In this document: positions 22,649-35,271 of the stretch, piece by piece | Layout of the letters: every line of letters begins with the position of its first letter | How positions within the stretch are numbered: the stretch's first letter is position 1 | Assembly: GCF_048544455.1 (NCBI RefSeq) | Contig: NC_133535.1 | Coordinates: forward strand, 83,080,120 to 83,144,119 | From: Silene latifolia | Taxonomy: Eukaryota > Streptophyta > Magnoliopsida > Caryophyllales > Caryophyllaceae | Reading direction: 5' to 3' | DNA: 64,000 nucleotides | Program-made: the position numbers and the translations under genes | The notes under the pieces: generated by a model | What the model was told of the DNA's origin: nothing | The model's input: only the letters and a program-made list of their open reading frames with translations | The model's database searches: none

Positions 22649-24047
22649 TGGTGTCTTTTGCTTGGCTATCTTTTTGCATTTGGGTGAAAAATTCTTGTTG
22701 ATTCTTTTGCATTTGAAGGACCGCTTTTTGGACATCAAAACTTTGGTCATTGTGGTGATTGTATGGATTTTGATTTTGGTAACCTTGGTTTTGATTGAAA
22801 AAGGGTCTTTGGTTTTGATTTCTCATGGGTGGTGGAGTGTATGTTGTTTGAGGGTTTTGGACATTTTGGCTTTTGTATGAGAGATTTGGATGGAACTTGG
22901 TGTTTTCATTGTAAAAATTTGAATAAGGGGTACCGCTTTTGTAAGCTTGGAAAGCATTGACTTGCTCGGTTGTTCCCCTACACTCGCTTGAGTCATGACC
23001 TAAGGTTCCACAATTCTCACATATCCCGCTTGGGATTGATGAGGATGCCGTCATGGCATTGACATGATGCTTTGATGATTTTGAGCTTTCCTCAAGTCTA
23101 GCCATAGCTTGTTCAAACTTCAAGTTGATTGTGTCAATGTGAGCACTAAGTTGAGCACCCAATTGAGTAACGGTGTCCACTTCATACTTTCCTCTAGTAG
23201 CCTTGCGAGGCCTACTATATTGCGAATTATGGACCGCCATTTCCTCAATCTTGTTCCATGTTTGATTGTCATCAACTTCGGTGAACATTCCATTTGATCC
23301 CATATTGAGAATGTTCCTTGAATCTTCATATAAACCATTCCAAAATTGTTGCACTAAAAACCATTCGCTAAGTCCATGGTGAGGACATGAGCGACAAATA
23401 CCTTTGAACCGCTCCCAAGCTTCATACAAAGATTCTTCATCCCTTTGCTTAAAACCCGTAATTTGAGCTCTTAGCATATTAGTCTTTTCCGGTGGGTAGA
23501 AATTTTTGTAGAAAGCTAGAGCTAGCTTCTTCCAAGAATCTATTCCAAGGGTGGCCTTATCAAGGCCCTTCAACCATTGTTTTGCGGTGCCGATTAACGA
23601 AAAAGGAAATAAGACCCATCTTATTTGGTCTTGAGTCACGCCCGTTTGAGAAATAGCTTCACAATAATCACAAAATGTTTCCATATGAGAATGAGGGTCC
23701 TCACTAGGCATTCCCCCGAATTGGCTCCTCTCAACTAGTTGGATGAAGGCGGACTTGGCAATAAAGTTTCCGGTAAGATGTTGTGGGGTAGGAGTACCAT
23801 TTGGTAGATCCTCCTCGGTGGGTATAGAGTGTGACGAGAATTTAGGCATTGTAGGTGGATTTTGTGTGGTATTGTTTAATGGGTTCTCTTCTCCTTCTAT
23901 TGCGAAAGGATTGACAAACTCACTAGTGGGTTGAACAACTTCACCAACACCTCCCAAATTCCTCCTAACAAGTCTCCTATTATTCGTCAAGGTTCTTTCG
24001 ATTTCACGGTCAAAAGGTAACAAATCTCTTTGTAACCTTCTAGACAT
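22649..24047 (-). pseudogene. gag: gag of B unit 1, 5' part, interrupted by copia
   Basis: Athila-like Gag, the structural protein of the particle. I take the ATG ending at 24047 (MSRRLQRDLLPF) as start because it is shared with unit 2, although the frame is open a little further upstream. The capsid core is at about residues 115-245 (LFPFSLIGTAKQWL, SLYEAWERFKGICRSCPHHG). The zinc knuckle CENCGTLGHDSSEC is near residue 342. A long Asn/Gln-rich stretch follows. The frame is intact until the copia LTR at 22643; the remainder of Gag and the protease resume at 13565. Confidence 0.9.
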
Positions 24048-24164
24048 GCAAAATATCAAACAACTCAAAAACAATTAGAACAATCCTTGAGGAGTTTTAC
24101 TTCCCCAAGGTGAAAAAGACACAACTAAAAACAATAAAAGAAATCTTAAATCAATTAAACACCG

Positions 24165-24184
24165 TCCCCGCAAGAACGGCGCCA
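24165..24184 (-). promoter_or_regulatory. primer-binding site, tRNA-Asp type, B unit 1 (damaged)
   Basis: Minus strand TGGCGCCGTT followed by CTTGCGGGG. It matches the tRNA-Asp complement TGGCGCCGTTGCCGGGG except for a small rearrangement. Four T separate it from the middle LTR. Confidence 0.75.
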
Positions 24185-24188
24185 TTTT

Positions 24189-25946
24189 TGATCGGAGCCA
24201 TTTGGTGTTCACAATTAAGCATATGTGGTCGTTGGTCAATGGTCGATACAAAACACAATTTATACTTCACAAACAACTCTACAATTAGTAAAGAGGCAAG
24301 TAAAGGTCGGATCCCAAGGGACGGGTATTGAAATGAAGATTCTATTGTAACTAGTGGTGTCTAGGGGTGTCACGAATTGGGTTGATGTAGAAGGTTACTA
24401 AACTAAAATAGCAATGAAAATAAACTAACAAGGTAAATGAAATAAGGGTGTAAACAATTGATTAAAAGCACTAGGGTGTCATGGGTTCATAGGGGAATCA
24501 TGGGATATGATCATACAAACATGTTCTCAAATTATAAGCAAGCAATTATTGTTGTGATGGATTGAGTTGGGTTATATCTTACAATCCTAGGAAAGTTTGG
24601 GTCCCTGAGCCGAATCTCTTGGATTGTACAACACCTACAAGTCGACTTAATCTTCCCTACTTAACACATGCATGGTCTAACAAGACTCGAGTTGGGTTAT
24701 GTCTTACAAGTCAAGTTGAAAGGATAGAAGATGATAGTAAATGCAAGGATTCATAGGCTTAGCATTTCATCAAATATAACATGTGCATGCATTAAGATCA
24801 AAACAAGCAAGCAAATAAGATATGAAAGCATATTAATTTAAGCATGAATCATTCCCCATGTTGGTTTCCCCTAATCACCCATTAAACCCTAGCTAAGAGA
24901 CTACTCACTCATTATCATATTGATCATGCTAGAAAGGTTGTCAATCATACTAACATAATGAAACATGATGAATAAATGAAAGTAATTAGCAATAATTAAA
25001 AAGGGATTAAGAGATTATACCTACTAATGATTCCAATAATAAAGCAAGAATAATAGAAGTACTTGAATCCTAGATTGAGAGGTTGTCAATCTCCCAATAA
25101 TAACCCAAATAATCTTCAATTACCCAAAATAAAGTAAGAACAAGAGAGAGATTAAGGAACTAAAACTTGGATTAAAACTTGATTAATATTTGATTACAAT
25201 ATTGAAGAGAGATTTGATTGATATTAACTACACTAATTATTGATAAGAAGAACATGCTCCTCTAATTAGACTAATGGGGTATTTATAGTGAAAATTAGGG
25301 AGGATGCATTAGGGTTAACTAAGGGCTAAACTAGTAATTACACTTTTTAAGTTGAGCAAGGAGCCTCCGGGATTGTCCGAGAGAAGGGCTTCTTCATTTC
25401 GTAGCTTGAAGAACGAAACTGTCTTTGTCTTTGTGATCCGTGCGGGCCGGGAGTCGGGACGGCCGGATTTGGGATGGACGATCCGAGCGGATCAAGGAAC
25501 AAGACGCACGGACTGGGCATGGGCAATCCGAGCGGATTCCTGGTGAGGACGCTCGGACTGGCGAGGACGGACGGATTCTCTACAATCCGTTCGGATTGTA
25601 GCTCAGCAGCTTTCCTTCTTCTTTTTCTTCCCTTTTCTTCATGAATTCCTTGGGGATTTCCTTGGGGACTCAAGGATCCTTTTCTCAACAATGCTCTTCT
25701 ACTATGCTATGTACAAAGGCCTTCTAGTCTTGTCTCTCCTTGATGCTTGGTCATTGAATATGATCAATTTAGCCTTGTTTTGCCATGAAAATGCAAGATT
25801 CTTACTCCTTTCCTACCAAGGGATCAAAATCTCAAAGAATATGCAAAACAAAGAACTAAAGATAAGAAATGACCCAAATAGGCACTAAAAAGCATAGAAA
25901 CAATGGTAATTCGGGGGCTAAATACGCGCCAATTATGGTCGCATCA
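24189..25946 (-). repeat. element B middle LTR (1758 bp), shared by both units
   Basis: It serves as 5' LTR of unit 1 (primer site and gag to its left) and as 3' LTR of unit 2 (purine tract to its right). No target duplication is found at either side. By eye it resembles the right LTR more than the left one, with a few private changes (CCCTGAGCC at about 24603, GGACTGGGC at about 25510). Confidence 0.9.
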
Positions 25947-27899
25947 AATATCCCCAAACCGAACCTTTGCTCGTCCCGAGTAAAGAGGTGACAAAGACTA
26001 GGACCAAAACTAACCTAACCTAATAATAATAGCCGATATGAGACAATTAGCGGGTCTCACTCCGCCCCTTCAACTCACAACAAGACAACCATGAGGTAGG
26101 ATGCCTTCTTGCAAGGCAAGGTGGGTCTTGCCAAAATGGCGACACATCCAAACATTAAGCACACAAAATCAAGTAATGGATGCATCTACAAAAAGAATAG
26201 CCACTTTCCTCATCTAAGTGGCGGAAATTATCTACAAGGGAAGCAATTCAAGGGTACACAATCCTTCATAGATGCAATTTGTTCAAACTACTAAGCCTAG
26301 AAGGATACCAATAAATCACCTCCAAAATGTGTCAAGCTAGGGTACCTTTGTCCTCAATCGTTAAATGCTTTTGTCAAGAATAGACTCCCTATGGTGTTAG
26401 AAACACTGGAGGATCGCCGAATTCCCCCTCTTGCCTAGACAAGAAGAAGGGTCGTCCCCTCTCTACCATGCACAAAAATGGATACGATGGATAAAGGGAT
26501 CGATAGATGTTTGAGTTTCATTTTGGGAGTTTGCTTTTGTTTTTGTTTTCCCCCAAATTTCTTTGGCATTTGACTTTTTGAGAACACTTTCTTGCCATTT
26601 CTTTTTGATTTTTGGCATTTCAATACTTGACAACTTTTTGCATTTTCTTTTTGAACATTTTCAAAGTCACCCCAATTAGTAACGAGGGTGCCTTATTTTT
26701 GAAGCTTTAGGAGTTCTATTTTTGCTCCTCTTTTCTTTTGATGCATTTTTGCAAACTTTCTTTCACTTTTCATTTCATTGAACTCAAATTGATTTCTTTT
26801 TGTTTTGTGCCCATTCCCTTTGATGACAAAAATGTATGGTAGAATATGGATGAATGATAGAAGTATGCATGGTTTCAAGGGTCACCTTGGAATAAACGGT
26901 AGCCAAGGAGTTATCACACCACAAGGTACTCTTGACTCGGCCTTAAACCATGGGTCAAAGGATACTAGCATGACACATCCTAGGGTGTTTTACAAGCATT
27001 CTATCAAGCAAAGTCTTAAGAATAAAAAGCATCTACTAGGGCCTATATACACTTGTCAAGCTTCCCAAGTAGACGGTTTCGCAAAATTTTTCTAACATGC
27101 AAACTACATGCCATGATGCAACTAGCATATATACATCCTAATGCAAATGATTCTACCAACTAATATGCCAAATAAACTAAATACAAGTCCTAAATTCACA
27201 TTGTTTTACCGCATCAATCAAAATAAAGCCACATAGTCATTAACATAAAGAGGAGAAAGGAGATTGGAAAGATCATACCATGCGGTCTTCAATATCCTCA
27301 TGTCTCGGATGTGGCATAGTCAATCAAGGATGAAACAAACACAATATATACAAGACAATATATACAAAGGAAATGAACTTGTTTTTGGTTTTTTTTTTCA
27401 ATTTTTCAAATTTTTATGATTTTTGAAATTTTTCAATTTTTATGGTTTTTGAATAAAAGTTAAGAGTTAGAATTCTCATCCCCACACTAATATGGGCATT
27501 GTCCTCAATGGCCAAAATGATGGAAATTATGCAAAGAATGATGCATGATTTCTATACTAAATGCAATTCTACACTAAGCTATACTACATGATGCATGGTT
27601 TTTGTTATGACGGAGAGGATAATTTAAATTACCTCCCGTTGCGTATGCATTAACTTCCCCAAACCAAGCAAGACACTATTGCTAATGTCAAAGCATGGGG
27701 GAGTTCATGCACATGCTATGCTATGCATGAGACTAGATTGTCATTTTGGATTTTACAAAAGTGGGAACAATAAAGAACACCTCAAAGGAACCGAGGTGTG
27801 AGTCCTTTGATGTTGCTAGGACTAAACCAACAATGATCAAAATGAAAATAAAATACAAAGAGATATAGACAAACCGTGGGAGAGTAGGAATCTCCAAGG
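25947..27899 (-). other. B unit 2: 3' non-coding region and polypurine tract
   Basis: Near-identical copy of 7551-9504, with small indels in C- and T-runs (near 26417 and 26550). The purine tract GGTTTGGGGATATT adjoins the LTR. No gene. Confidence 0.75.
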
Positions 27900-29528
27900 C
27901 TAGTCTTCCATCATGCTACTATCATCACCACTTCCCTCATGAGAAGTGGTCACATTGCCACTTTCCTTGGCACTTTCTTCTTTGCTTTCTTCATCATCAT
28001 CTTCCTCATCATTATCTTCACCATCTTCACCATCTCTTTCTTCATCTCCACTTGCTTCTTCCTCAATATTATCATCAATCTCCTCATCATTTCCAACAAC
28101 CTCATTGTCTTCCACCACTTCCCTAGATGCACCCTAAACAAGGCTTCTCTATCCGCCCAACTAGGCAAAGGACAAGATGGATCAAGGAGTCCTTGCCTAG
28201 CTAGATGTAGGAGGGGAGGATATTGAGCCAAATAAGCATTCTTCCGATCTTCATAAGCTTGCTTGTGCATGGCTTGCATTAGAAGAGTGACATAATCTTT
28301 CCCAATTTCAACTCCTTGTGGTTTGAACTCTTCATAATCATAGGGGTAAGGTGGTATAACAATGGAAGAGGAGGGGGGTTTCATGATCACCCTTTTGTTG
28401 TTGAATGATGTACTCGGCTTCTTCGGATAGGGGAAGTAAATAGTTGGTCCGGTGGACACTAAGACGGCAAATCTTTGCGGGTAAAGTGAATGATCGAGAC
28501 TCACTTGTAAGCCACCCATACTTGGTATCAAGGGAATTGTGAACAACCCACTTAAACTTGTTAATCAAGGTGGACATATCAATGAGATGGCCACCATCCT
28601 TAGCCTTGTACTTGCTATCCTTATTGAAATTAGGATCAAAGTGCTTGGCTAGGACCGTGACAAGGCCGCCATTAACAATTACGGTTTGACCCTTCTTCCC
28701 ACTATCTATATGGAGCCATCTATCAACCAATAGCCTCAAAGAATTGTAAGGCTTGGTGTGAATTCTTCCAATATTCAAAGTTGATTCAAGGAGAATAAAA
28801 TCGAGTCCCGTGAAATGATTGGTGTCTTTCCTAGCAATTATGGTATTTCCCACAACTTTATGCCATATTCTTATGCCCGGATGATGGACCAAAAGAGCAT
28901 GACAAGCTTTAAAATCTTCAAATTTCTTCCCGGAGATTGCCTCCCAAAGAGGCTCGGGATCATACTTCCCATATTGCTTATAGAATTTATGTTCATCGCT
29001 AAGACCCAAAATTGCACCCAATTCCGGAAAGGAAATGCGTCTACTAGTGTTAGCTAGACGAAACTCAATATTTTCCCTATTCTCAACTTTTGTCACTTTT
29101 AAAGAACTTAAGAATTCCAAGACAAGGGAGGGGTATGTTACTTCCTCCATTTCAAACAATTTCTTTAAACCCATGGCATTGAAAAAGATTCTTGTTTGTT
29201 CAAGAATACCCAACTTCTCTAAAGCATCTTGGCATATGAATTTGGTGGATTGAATTTGTCTCATAGCAAACTTGACAAATGTATTTCTATGGGAGTCGGA
29301 AATGAATGTTACCTCCGGATAATGCAAGAGTTGATTAATTACCGGAGTAGAGGGCGATGCTTCCGTAGGAATTTGTTGAGGTGGTTGCACTTCCAAGCTT
29401 GGTGTTGATACCACCATTGCCAAAGCTTTCTTCATTTGTAGAGCTTTTTGCCTTTGAGAGAGAGTTGTAGTCTTTGGTGCCTTTGTTGCCTTTGCCTTTG
29501 CTTTTGTTGCTCCCTTTGTTCTTGCCAT
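27900..29528 (-). pseudogene. ORF1 of B unit 2, frameshifted
   Basis: Copy of the 542-residue protein at 9505-11133. It starts at the same ATG (29528) and is collinear for about 390 residues, then shifts at a run of G near 28372 (six here, five in unit 1). The frame of 27950-28546 carries the next section. A 2-base loss near 28133 puts the acidic tail into 27900-28118. A few amino-acid differences (for example R to H at about residue 209) show the copies have evolved apart a little. The homopolymer break could be an assembly error. Confidence 0.8.
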
Positions 29529-29827
29529 TTGATGAGCTAACCAAGAGAAAGATCAAAAATCTTCAATTTGTAGAATGCCCAAATCGATTTTGAAAGTGAA
29601 AGGCTTTGCCTTTATGAGAACAAAAATCAATTCAAAGGTGAAGATTTTGTTCTTGGTTTTGATTATTAATGAAGATGGAGTGATTGATTTGTTATTTGAA
29701 AGATGGTTTGATTTGATTTTGGTGAGTTTTGTTGAGGGTTTTTGTTTTTGAGATGGAGAGGATGAGGGTTTTGATGTTATGAGTAGTGTTTATGAGTGAA
29801 TGAATGAATGAATGAAGGTGGGGTGGG

Positions 29828-30265
29828 TATTTAAAGAACTCGACAATATTAGGACGCAGGGACAATCCGTGCGGATTAGGCGCAATCCGCTCGGATTCTT
29901 GACTTCAAATTTTCAAAAATCCCGCCTAGAGACGGGCGGATTCTGGGGAATCCGTTCGGATTCTGCTGAGACGAGACGGGCGGATTTCGCTTGAGACGGA
30001 CGGATTCTTGTCCAGAGATTTTTCTTTGTTTTTCTTCAGCTGCAAGACGGGCGGATTGTCCACAAGACGGACGGATTACGTGAGAGATTTCGGGCGTCTT
30101 TCCGGAATCCGCTCGGATTCTTCAACGATCAAGAATTTTGCGATTTTCGCTCACCCCAAGACGGGCGTCTTCTCGGCCAGACGCTCGGATCCTCTGTAGA
30201 CGGGCGGATTCTCAGGAATCCGCTCGGATTGGTCCTTGTGTACACGGATTCAGGTCCATCCGTGC
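29828..30265 (-). promoter_or_regulatory. candidate ORF1 promoter module, B unit 2: TATA-like box plus dyad array
   Basis: Minus-strand TTTAAATA at 29828-29835, then AATCCGnnCGGATT dyads and GACGGGCGGATT half-sites from 29853 to about 30265, in the same order as 11433-11860. Small differences between the units (for example an insertion after GTGAGA near 30085) lie between dyads rather than in them, as far as I can see. Confidence 0.5.
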
Positions 30266-30578
30266 ACCAACGCATTCCCTTATCATTCTTTCTTTCTTTC
30301 TTTCAAATCTTGTGTTCTTCATTGCGGGGGCACTACTAAGGCATGAATAGCCTAGGCAATTGCCATCCCCACACTAAGGTAAAGCACTACACATCAATTA
30401 AATCATTAGTCCCTCCCTCACTTCTCTCTTTTCATGACAATTATTTTGATCAAAGTAAAAATAAATCCAAAAATGACAAAAATGCAATGCAAAAATTAAA
30501 TGTAAGTTAGGGAGTTAGAAATATTTACAAGTGGTGGTTTAGGGAGGACTCCACCAAACTCTCATTCTTGATGAGATG

Positions 30579-33367
30579 TCAAGGAGGCATGTTCAAGGTG
30601 TTGTTGATGTTGCTTAACACCTTGAAGAAGTAATCAAAAGCTTGTTCATTGTTATGGTAGAGGTCCTCAATAGACCGTGGTTCTTGTTGTTGATCATGAT
30701 CGATGGCATGCCCAATGTAGGGATTAAAGATCCCTTCAAATTCGTCGTCCCAAAGACCACAAACTTCATTGAGTTGATCATTGAAAATCTCTTGCTTGGA
30801 TGGAGACAACTCTCCCAATTTCTTCTCTTGGCCAATGAGGCCATCATCTTCTTCCTTGGTTGATTTTGATGAGCTTTGCAAGCTCTCCTTGTCACAATTC
30901 ACTTGCTCTTTGAATGGAGCATCTTCAACTTTCTTCCTCCATTGGAGTTCCGATTTCTTCTTCTCATCTTTTCGGCTATAATGATCAATCATGAAACATG
31001 GCTCATGCAAACGAGGAGCTCTCATGGTCTTGTCAAGATTAAAAGTTATGCTTTCATCTCCCACTTCTAGAGTGAGCTCTCCATGCTTCACATCAATCAC
31101 CGCACCCGCGGTGTGTAGGAAAGGTCTTCCTAAGATGATTGGAATGTTGGAATCTTCCTCCATATCAACAATGACAAAGTCCACCGGGATGAAAAACTTC
31201 CCAATTCACACGGGGACATCTTCCCATATCCCTAGCGGTGTCTTCGTCGATCTATCGGCCATTTGAAGAGTGATATTGGTACATTTAAGCTCTCCCATCC
31301 CCAACCTTTTACTTACCGAGTACGGCATGACACTCACACTAGCCCCTAGATCACATAAGGCTTTGTTGATCGTTGTGTCGCCAATGGTACACGGTATTGA
31401 GAAGCTTCCCGGATCCTTTAACTTTGGAGGTGAACTTCCTTGAAGTATTGCACTACTCACCTTAGTGAAGGCGATAGTCTCAAGTTTCTGGATCGACTTC
31501 TTCTTTGTGAGGATATCTTTCATGTACTTTGCATAGGCCGGAACGTGATTGATTAATTCCGTGAAAGGAATTGAGACTTCTAAGTTCTTCACAATTTCCA
31601 TGAACTTTCCAAGTTGATCATCAAATTTAGGCTTGGCTTGACGACTTGGAAAAGGAAGTCTAATCACAATGGGCTCCTTTTCTTTGGCTTTGTCTTCATT
31701 TTTCTTTGAACTTTCTTCTTTTGATGATTCCCCTTCTTTGGGACCTTGTACCACAACTTCATTCTCACTAGCTCTCACAACTTCATCCTCAACTTGCTCC
31801 TTCGGTGCTTCATACCTTGTACCACTTCTCAAGTGAATGGCACTAACCGTTTCATGTCTAGGGGATTACCTTGAGGTGGTAATTGCCCTTTTTGTCTTTG
31901 TGAGCTCGAAGATGCTAGTTGGGTCAATTGTGTTTCCAACATCTTGGTGTGAGCTAGAATGTTGTTGATGGTGGTGTCTTTTGCTTGGCTATCTTTTTGC
32001 ATTTGGGTGAAAAATTCTTGTTGATTCTTTTGCATTTGAAGGACCGCTTTTTGGACATCAAAACTTTGGTCATTGTGGTGATTGTATGGATTTTGATTTT
32101 GGTAACCTTGGTTTTGATTGAAAAAGGGTCTTTGGTTTTGATTTCTCATGGGTGGTGGAGTGTATGTTGTTTGAGGGTTTTGGACATTTTGGCTTTTGTA
32201 TGAGAGATTTGGATGGAACTTGGTGTTTTCATTGTAAAAATTTGAATAAGGGGTACCGCTTTTGTAAGCTTGGAAAGCATTGACTTGCTCGGTTGTTCCC
32301 CTACACTCGCTTGAGTCATGACCTAAGGTTCCACAATTCTCACATATCCCGCTTGGGATTGATGAGGATGCCGTCATGGCATTGACATGATGCTTTGATG
32401 ATTTTGAGCTTTCCTCAAGTCTAGCCATAGCTTGTTCAAACTTCAAGTTGATTGTGTCAATGTGAGCACTAAGTTGAGCACCCAATTGAGTAACGGTGTC
32501 CACTTCATACTTTCCTCTAGTAGCCTTGCGAGGCCTACTATATTGCGAATTATGGACCGCCATTTCCTCAATCTTGTTCCATGTTTGATTGTCATCAACT
32601 TCGGTGAACATTCCATTTGATCCCATATTGAGAATGTTCCTTGAATCTTCATATAAACCATTCCAAAATTGTTGCACTAAAAACCATTCGCTAAGTCCAT
32701 GGTGAGGACATGAGCGACAAATACCTTTGAACCGCTCCCAAGCTTCATACAAAGATTCTTCATCCCTTTGCTTAAAACCCGTAATTTGAGCTCTTAGCAT
32801 ATTGGTCTTTTCCTGGGTAGAATTTTTGTAGAAAGCTAGAGCTAGCTTCTTACAAGAATCTATTCCAAGGGTGGCCTTATCAAGGCCCTTCAACCATTGT
32901 TTTGCGGTGCCGATTAACGAAAAAGGAAATAAGACCCATCTTATTTGGTCTTGAGTCACGCCCGTTTGAGAGATAGCTTCACAATAATCACAAAATGTTT
33001 CCATATGAGAATGAGGGTCCTCACTAGGCATTCCCCCGAATTGGCTCCTCTCAACTAGTTGGATGAAGGCGGACTTGGCAATAAAGTTTCCGGTAAGATG
33101 TTGTGGGGTAGGAGTACCATTTGGTAGATCCTCCTCGGTGGGTATAGAGTGTGACGAGAATTTAGGCATTGTAGGTGGATTTTGTGTGGTATTGTTTAAT
33201 GGGTTCTCTTCTCCTTCTATTGCGAAAGGATTGACAAACTCACTAGTGGGTTGAACAACTTCACCAACACCTCCCAAATTCCTCCTAACAAGTCTCCTAT
33301 TATTCGTCAAGGTTCTTTCGATTTCACGGTCAAAAGGTAACAAATCTCTTTGTAACCTTCTAGACAT
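30579..33367 (-). pseudogene. gag-pro: gag-protease of B unit 2, two small breaks
   Basis: Gag starts at 33367 (MSRRLQRDLL). The capsid core is at about residues 115-245, the knuckle CENCGTLGHDSSEC at 342-355, then a Gln/Asn-rich spacer. The protease motif is ALCDLGASVSVM. Breaks: a run of G near 31861 is one shorter than in unit 1 and shifts the frame. A CGA codon (Arg, intact in unit 1) is TGA at 31206-31208, which looks like CpG deamination. In the capsid, unit 2 has lost bases near 32815, giving KNSTQEKT for KNFYPPEKT. After the protease the frame stays open to 30579 and stops; no RT follows. Confidence 0.85.
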
Positions 33368-33485
33368 GCAAAATATCAAACAACTCAAAAACAATTGTGA
33401 ACAATCCTTGAGGAGTTTTACTTCCCCAAGGTGAAAAAGACACAACTAAAAACAATAAAAGAAATCTTAAATCAATTAAACACCG

Positions 33486-33503
33486 TCCCCGGCAACGGCG
33501 TCA
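33486..33503 (-). promoter_or_regulatory. primer-binding site, tRNA-Asp type, B unit 2
   Basis: Minus strand TGACGCCGTTGCCGGGGA, one mismatch from the plant tRNA-Asp complement. Four T lie between it and the right LTR. Confidence 0.85.
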
Positions 33504-33507
33504 TTTT

Positions 33508-35266
33508 TGATCGGAGCCATTTGGTGTTCACAATTAAGCATATGTGGTCGTTGGTCAATGGTCGATACAAAACACAATTTATACTTCACAAACAACTCTA
33601 CAATTAGTAAAGAGGCAAGTAAAGGTCGGATCCCAAGGGACGGGTATTGAAATGAAGATTCTATTGTAACTAGTGGTGTCTAGGGGTGTCACGAATTGGG
33701 TTGATGTAGAAGGTTACTAAACTAAAATAGCAATGAAAATAAACTAACAAGGTAAATGAAATAAGGGTGTAAACAATTGATTAAAAGCACTAGGGTGTCA
33801 TGGGTTCATAGGGGAATCATGGGATATGATCATACAAACATGTTCTCAAATTATAAGCAAGCAATTATTGTTGTGATGGATTGAGTTGGGTTATATCTTA
33901 CAATCCTAGGAAAGTTTGGGTCCCGGAGCCGAATCTCTTGGATTGTACAACACCTACAAGTCGACTTAATCTTCCCTACTTAACACATGCATGGTCTAAC
34001 AAGACTCGAGTTGGGTTATGTCTTACAAGTCAAGTTGAAAGGATAGAAGATGATAGTAAATGCAAGGATTCATAGGCTTAGCATTTCATCAAATATAACA
34101 TGTGCATGCATTAAGATCAAAACAAGCAAGCAAATAAGATATGAAAGCATATTAATTTAAGCATGAATCATTCCCCATGTTGGTTTCCCCTAATCACCCA
34201 TTAAACCCTAGCTAAGAGACTACTCACTCATTATCATATTGATCATGCTAGAAAGGTTGTCAATCATACTAACATAATGAAACATGATGAATAAATGAAA
34301 GTAATTAGCAATAATTAAAAAGGGATTAAGAGATTATACCTACTAATGATTCCAATAATAAAGCAAGAATAATAGAAGTACTTGAATCCTAGATTGAGAG
34401 GTTGTCAATCTCCCAATAATAACCCAAATAATCTTCAATTACCCAAAATAAAGTAAGAACAAGAGAGAGATTAAGGAACTAAAACTTGGATTAAAACTTG
34501 ATTAATATTTGATTACAATATTGAAGAGAGATTTGATTGATATTAACTACACTAATTATTGATAAGAAGAACATGCTCCTCTAATTAGACTAATGGGGTA
34601 TTTATAGTGAAAATTAGGGAGGATGCATTAGGGTTAACTAAGGGCTAAACTAGTAATTACACTTTTTAAGTTGAGCAAGGAGCCTCCGGGATTGTCCGAG
34701 AGAAGGGCTTCTTCATTTCGTAGCTTGAAGAACGAAACGTGGCTTTGTCTTTGTGATCCGTGCGGGGCCGGGAGTCGGGACGGCCGGATTTGGGATGGAC
34801 GATCCGAGCGGATCAAGGAACAAGACGCACGGACCGGGCATGGGCAATCCGAGCGGATTCCTGGTGAGGACGCTCGACCGGCGAGGATGGACGGATTCTC
34901 TACAATCCGTTCGGATTGTAGCTCAAAGACTTTCCTTCTTCTTTTTCTTCCCTTTTCTTCATGAATTCCTTGGGGATTTCCTTGGGGACTCAAGGATCCT
35001 TTTCTCAACAATGCTCTTCTACTATGCTATGTACAAAGGCCTTCTAGTCTTGTCTCTCCTTGATGCTTGGTCATTGAATATGATCAATTTAGCCTTGTTT
35101 TGCCATGAAAATGCAAGATTCTTACTCCTTTCCTACCAAGGGATCAAAATCTCAAAGAATATGCAAAACAAAGAACTAAAGATAAGAAATGACCCAAATA
35201 GGCACTAAAAAGCATAGAAACAATGGTAATTCGGGGGCTAAATACGCGCCAATTATGGTCGCATCA
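33508..35266 (-). repeat. element B right LTR (5' LTR, 1759 bp)
   Basis: TGATCGGAGCC...GGTCGCATCA, with TATA at 34599-34606 and dyad array at 34756-34920. It ends against the target duplication ACACC. Confidence 0.92.
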
Positions 35267-35271
35267 ACACC
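35267..35271. repeat. target-site duplication ACACC, right copy (element B)
   Basis: Matches 5791-5795. B0 sequence resumes directly (ACACCACAAGGTAATC). Confidence 0.9.

Larger units (their letters stand above)
5796..35266 (-). mobile_element. element B: three-LTR tandem Athila-like retrotransposon without pol
   Basis: Layout: LTR 5796-7550, interior 1 7551-24188 (with a copia insertion), LTR 24189-25946, interior 2 25947-33507, LTR 33508-35266. Only the outermost ends carry a target duplication (ACACC). Without the copia element and its 5 bp duplication, interior 1 is 7560 bp and interior 2 is 7561 bp, nearly identical by eye. Each interior reads primer site for tRNA-Asp, gag, protease, dyad array, ORF1, non-coding 3' part, purine tract. 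No reverse transcriptase, RNase H or integrase is present in either unit. The structure fits unequal exchange between LTRs of one insertion, before or after the copia element landed in unit 1. Confidence 0.88.

Noticed and set aside
24189-25946. Reading B as two independent neighbouring insertions
   Set aside because: The middle LTR is single, lacks target duplications and serves both units; only the outer ends carry ACACC.
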